Assembly (NCBI GenBank): GCA_963580285.1
Contig: OY757023.1
Coordinates: 90,421,108 to 90,485,107, forward strand
Length of the DNA: 64,000 nucleotides
Reading direction: 5' to 3'
From: Lucinisca nassula
Lineage: Eukaryota; Mollusca; Bivalvia; Lucinida; Lucinidae
A program made the translations under genes and the position numbers. Positions 61,916-64,000 of the stretch are shown here, in pieces; the first letter of the stretch is position 1, and every line of letters begins with the position of its first letter. The notes under the pieces were generated by a model. That model did not search any database, had not been told where the DNA came from, and saw only the letters and a program-made list of their open reading frames with translations.

Positions 61916-62043
61916 AACATCTGACCTTCCATTGCAGAGCTTTTGTGGTCCACATGTGACCAAAGATGCTGAAGTTGAAGGCTCGAACCTGCAGCAATGA
62001 GAGACTAATGATCAAGAGTCAACATTCTTTACCACTAGGCCAG
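61916..62043 (-). mobile_element. SINE-D fragment
   Basis: Minus-strand GGCCTAGTGGTAAAGAATG and GCAGGTTCGAGCCTTC, then the body as in 61236. It abuts SINE-C directly at 62044. Confidence 0.65.
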
Positions 62044-62190
62044 AAGCCCTGTGGTGTAGTGGTTATGCTACTCACCTTATAAACCAGGATTGTGGTGTCA
62101 ATCCCGGGCTTCTCCAGACCTTTGGGTGAGTCTTTAAAACAAGGTCCTGTGGTATGACCTTAGCTACTGATGGGATGTAAAACTAAAACA
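62044..62190 (+). mobile_element. tRNA-derived SINE-C, diverged
   Basis: AGAAGCCCTGTGGTGTAGTG, CCTTATAAACCAGG, GTCAATCCCGGGCTTC, then GGTCCTGTGGTATGACCTTA and GATGTAAAACTAAAACACAC. The same architecture as 51967-52131. Confidence 0.8.
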
Positions 62191-62238
62191 CACATAGAAA
62201 CTTGATACATGTATCAACTTCTAAAAATGGGGTTTATC

Positions 62239-62496
62239 CAGTCCCGATAGCTCAATGGTACAGCGTCCACTTCAGGGTCGGGAAGTTGCGGGTTCGATTC
62301 CAGGCCACCAATACAAAAGGCGTAAAAAATGGTACTAGGATCTCCCTTGGCTGTCGCTTGCATTATCAGGGGTACGGTAGTCCTAGGAAGATCAATGAAG
62401 GCAGGTAAGTATTTGTTAATGGATGCTTTGTTTGTTGCAGAGCTTATGTTATTTTTTTCTAATATGCGACATTAAATCTTTATCTTTATCTTTTTA
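62239..62496 (+). mobile_element. tRNA-derived SINE-E with CTTTAT tail
   Basis: GTCCCGATAGCTCAATGGTA and TTGCGGGTTCGATTCCAGGC form A- and B-box-like sequences. The body includes AGTCCTAGGAAGATCAATGA, and the 3' end is TTAAATCTTTATCTTTATC. It is 127 bp from exon 2. Confidence 0.75.
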
Positions 62497-62622
62497 AGGG
62501 GGTCAAAATTATATTGGTGTGATGTACATGTATTGTCATTACCGATATAATGAGGGTCTTGCATATCTAAGAAGCATGGATTTGAACAGATCTAAAAGAA
62601 TATTTCTCATAACTGTCCTTAC

Positions 62623-62704
62623 CTGATTCATTCATGATTCCACCTAGCAAAAACGGCTTCAACTTCAGGTCTATGTTCCATCTGTTTTTATAGCGGCTCA
62701 AAAC
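62623..62704 (-). CDS. GSTK1: GSTK1-like exon 2
   Basis: The minus-strand acceptor AATGTTGCAG precedes VLSRYKNRWNIDLKLKPFLL and GGIMNES, with one leftover G before GTAAGG. 82 bp, entry phase 0, exit phase 1. The RY-x-x-x-WN-(I/V)-x-L-x-LKP-x-xLGGIM pattern is the second strand and following loop of the kappa-class thioredoxin domain; GGIM is a strong signature. The preceding exon should end with the SPYSW-x-GFE segment holding the catalytic Ser and is not in the window. Both exon 3a and exon 3b complete its split codon, as Asp or Gly. Confidence 0.92.
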
Positions 62705-62751
62705 CTGCAACATTTAACCCATTTTGATGTGCACTCTTTAAAGCCTGTATT

Positions 62752-62905
62752 AACCAATTTTGTACCAGACACCCCAAAACGGGTACCCAGCCAAACAGTG
62801 CAGTATTTGGAATCCAAAACTGTGTTATAATGGACAGTGTTATAATGAGGTTGTGGTGTATATAGCAGGAGTTCTATTTTGAAATTCAGGGTTCCAGGTT
62901 GAGTA
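62752..62905. mobile_element. family e TTAA-type MITE, left part
   Basis: TTAACCAATTTTGTACCAGA, CAAAACGGGTACCCAGCC and AAACAGTGCAGTATTTGG. Then ATAGCAGGAGTTCTATTTTG matches 44943. The element continues after the SINE at 63209. Confidence 0.6.
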
Positions 62906-63208
62906 TTTGTTTGTTGGATTTGAGGTTTAACATCCCTGTCAACACTGTAAAGGTCATTTTGGAGACGTTGCTTCCAATTTTGTGGGACTTTTACCCGACA
63001 TTGAGATGAAATGACATCTCAACCCCTGTCGCCCAATGAAACCAATAGGGTTTATAAGCATGGACAGTCAGACACTCGCACTGCCTCGCCTGGGCAGGCC
63101 TAGATCCTCTAAGCGGTTTACCAGTATTCGTGTGCGGGTCAGATTTAGCTCTGTGTGGAAGCATCATGCAGCCCATCTATTTTTTCAAGCCGCGACGGGC
63201 GGGGGCCG
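62906..63208 (-). mobile_element. SINE-B with 13-bp target duplication
   Basis: TCCAGGTTGAGTA is repeated at 62893-62905 and 63209-63221. A full-length minus-strand copy inserted into the family e MITE. Confidence 0.88.
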
Positions 63209-63244
63209 TCCAGGTTGAGTAGGATGTTGAAATTGGTTGAAAAC

Positions 63245-63345
63245 AAGCTTAACTTATTGCAAACAGTGAATTAAGACCCTGATCAGATGCTGTGTTATGC
63301 AGTGTCCGATCTGGGCCTGCATGCACTGTGTGCGCATGCACTGTG
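63245..63345. repeat. core hairpin of the GCAAACAGTG group
   Basis: GCAAACAGTGAATTAAGACC, GATCAGATGCTGTG / GCAGTGTCCGATCTGGGCC. Then a TGCACTGTGTGCGCATGCAC tandem stretch. Confidence 0.55.
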
Positions 63346-63870
63346 TGCATATTTATAACATTTGCCATCTGCAACTGCGTACTTCCAGTCTGGGGCATGC
63401 CAACGGCTCTCCAACGTTGAGCCTCCATTAGCCGAGTCATGGTTCTAATAATGAATTTGTATATGAAATCGTTTCAGATAACACTTCAACAGTCAATACA
63501 GAAAGTTTTATTGAAATCTCGCATCAATTAAACCATTTTGTCACTAATGTTAAAATTCACACACTACCCAATTTATTCCTAATATTTAGGCTGATGGGCT
63601 CGAAGGAACCCTAATATCCCCTACTTTTTTTAACAATATATTTTGTATAGGCATGTTTTAATATTGTCAAATCATTTATGTGATATGTGATAAGTTTGTT
63701 AAAAATTGTAGCTTACCGGTAGTTGCATGAGTTCACTATTTGTTGAAACATATGAAATAAAGCAAAAAGATTATTTCCTAATTCAAAAAGTTTTCTTTTA
63801 TGTTTCGATTCCCTACATATGAATGTTTTACATAATAACCCAATGCTTATTGCGAATTTCCTTGTTAACG
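63346..63870. other. AT-rich interval, no feature
   Basis: No GSTK1 exon 1 (which should contain SPYSW), no repeat family and no tRNA seen. TAATTTAGG-like short repeats only. Confidence 0.4.
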
Positions 63871-63880
63871 TGATTTTCAG

Positions 63881-63980
63881 CTTGGAACAGCAGAGGAGGG
63901 AAGACTATTCCATTGGGGAATAGTTCTAGGAAGGAACAAGTTCTTCAGGGCATCACTATAGGACTGGTATCTACGATATT
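63881..63980 (+). CDS. possible plus-strand exon of an unidentified gene
   Basis: TGATTTTCAG immediately precedes 63881 and GTGAGTTG follows 63980. One frame (two bases, then 32 codons, two left over) is open through both: WNSRGGKTIPLGNSSRKEQV, then LQGITIGLVSTI. The start of a hydrophobic stretch after basic residues recalls a small membrane protein, but I do not recognise it. The other two frames contain stops. It would be transcribed toward the window edge, divergently relative to GSTK1. It could be chance. Confidence 0.3.
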
Positions 63981-64000
63981 GTGAGTTGTTTACTTTTGAT

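Larger units (their letters stand above)
6650..62704 (-). other. GSTK1: GSTK1-like gene locus, partial (exons 2-8; exon 1 outside window)
   Basis: This span is the visible part of a glutathione S-transferase kappa gene transcribed right to left. Family members are DsbA-like thioredoxin-fold enzymes of mitochondria and peroxisomes that bind glutathione. Seven short exons (2, 3a, 4, 5, 6, 7, 8) join without a frame break into about 201 codons. That equals the distance from about residue 25 to the C-terminus of the roughly 226-residue vertebrate protein. Every exon is bounded by AG and GT. The introns run from 2.7 to 23 kb and are packed with transposons. I found no exon encoding the N-terminal SPYSW active-site strand between 62705 and 64000, so it is probably beyond the window. 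An extra exon-3 paralogue sits at 51228-51343. Confidence 0.9.

Noticed and set aside
8889..62300. tRNA genes at 8890, 18350, 35235, 51967, 61475, 62044 and 62239
   Set aside because: Each has A/B-box-like sequence but is followed by a SINE body and tail, several have target duplications, and most do not form a full cloverleaf.
62705..64000. GSTK1 exon 1 within the window
   Set aside because: I searched the minus strand for a segment encoding FYD, SPYSW and GFE before a GT and found none; the SINE, MITE and AT-rich DNA fill the interval.

Overview
This is a eukaryotic, intron- and repeat-dominated window, most likely from a mollusc and probably a bivalve. That assignment is an inference from the repeat content (tRNA-headed SINEs, ACAAGAG-headed minisatellite elements, abundant fold-back MITEs); nothing in the sequence names the species. 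There is no operon structure, no rRNA and no CRISPR.

The one clear host gene is a glutathione S-transferase kappa (GSTK1-like) gene on the minus strand, read as short exons scattered from 62704 down to 6650: exon 2 (62623-62704), exon 3a (54199-54299), a paralogous exon 3b (51228-51343), exon 4 (44732-44860), exon 5 (21281-21316, only 36 bp), exon 6 (18501-18617), exon 7 (14514-14607) and terminal exon 8 (6650-6696). All have AG/GT borders and compatible phases. Exons 2-3a-4-5-6-7-8 join into about 201 codons that match the vertebrate GSTK1 protein from about residue 25 to its end. Exon 1, which carries the catalytic serine region, is not seen and should lie beyond 64000. Exons 3a and 3b both enter in phase 1 and leave in phase 0, so they can replace each other but cannot be joined in frame, which suggests mutually exclusive alternative exons.

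Almost everything else is intronic transposon sequence. Intron 4 (21317-44731) holds an apparently intact Ty1/copia retrotransposon (23384-28459; identical 216-bp LTRs, 5-bp target duplication, one 1449-codon gag-pol frame), a dead mariner (29945-31199) inside a GC-hairpin satellite element (28635-31790), and a broken LINE (about 33430-35740) carrying a SINE. Long ACAAGAG-headed elements with internal tandem repeats and a terminal 3' hairpin occupy 9645-14239, 21444-28486 (around the copia), 37701-41652, 41812-43064, 45476-47484, 48818-50767, 54487-55252, 57187-59486 and 60803-61915. Between them lie non-autonomous elements with TTAA ends (piggyBac-like), C(A/T)G target duplications (PIF/Harbinger-like), a 0.95-kb palindrome (15123-16076), and many SINEs whose target duplications can be read directly.

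The nesting order is often readable because an empty site survives elsewhere in the window. The least expected features are the duplicated GSTK exon, the very young copia with cAMP-response-element motifs in its LTRs, the ACAAGAG element group, and the hairpin core shared by several TTAA-bounded MITE families.
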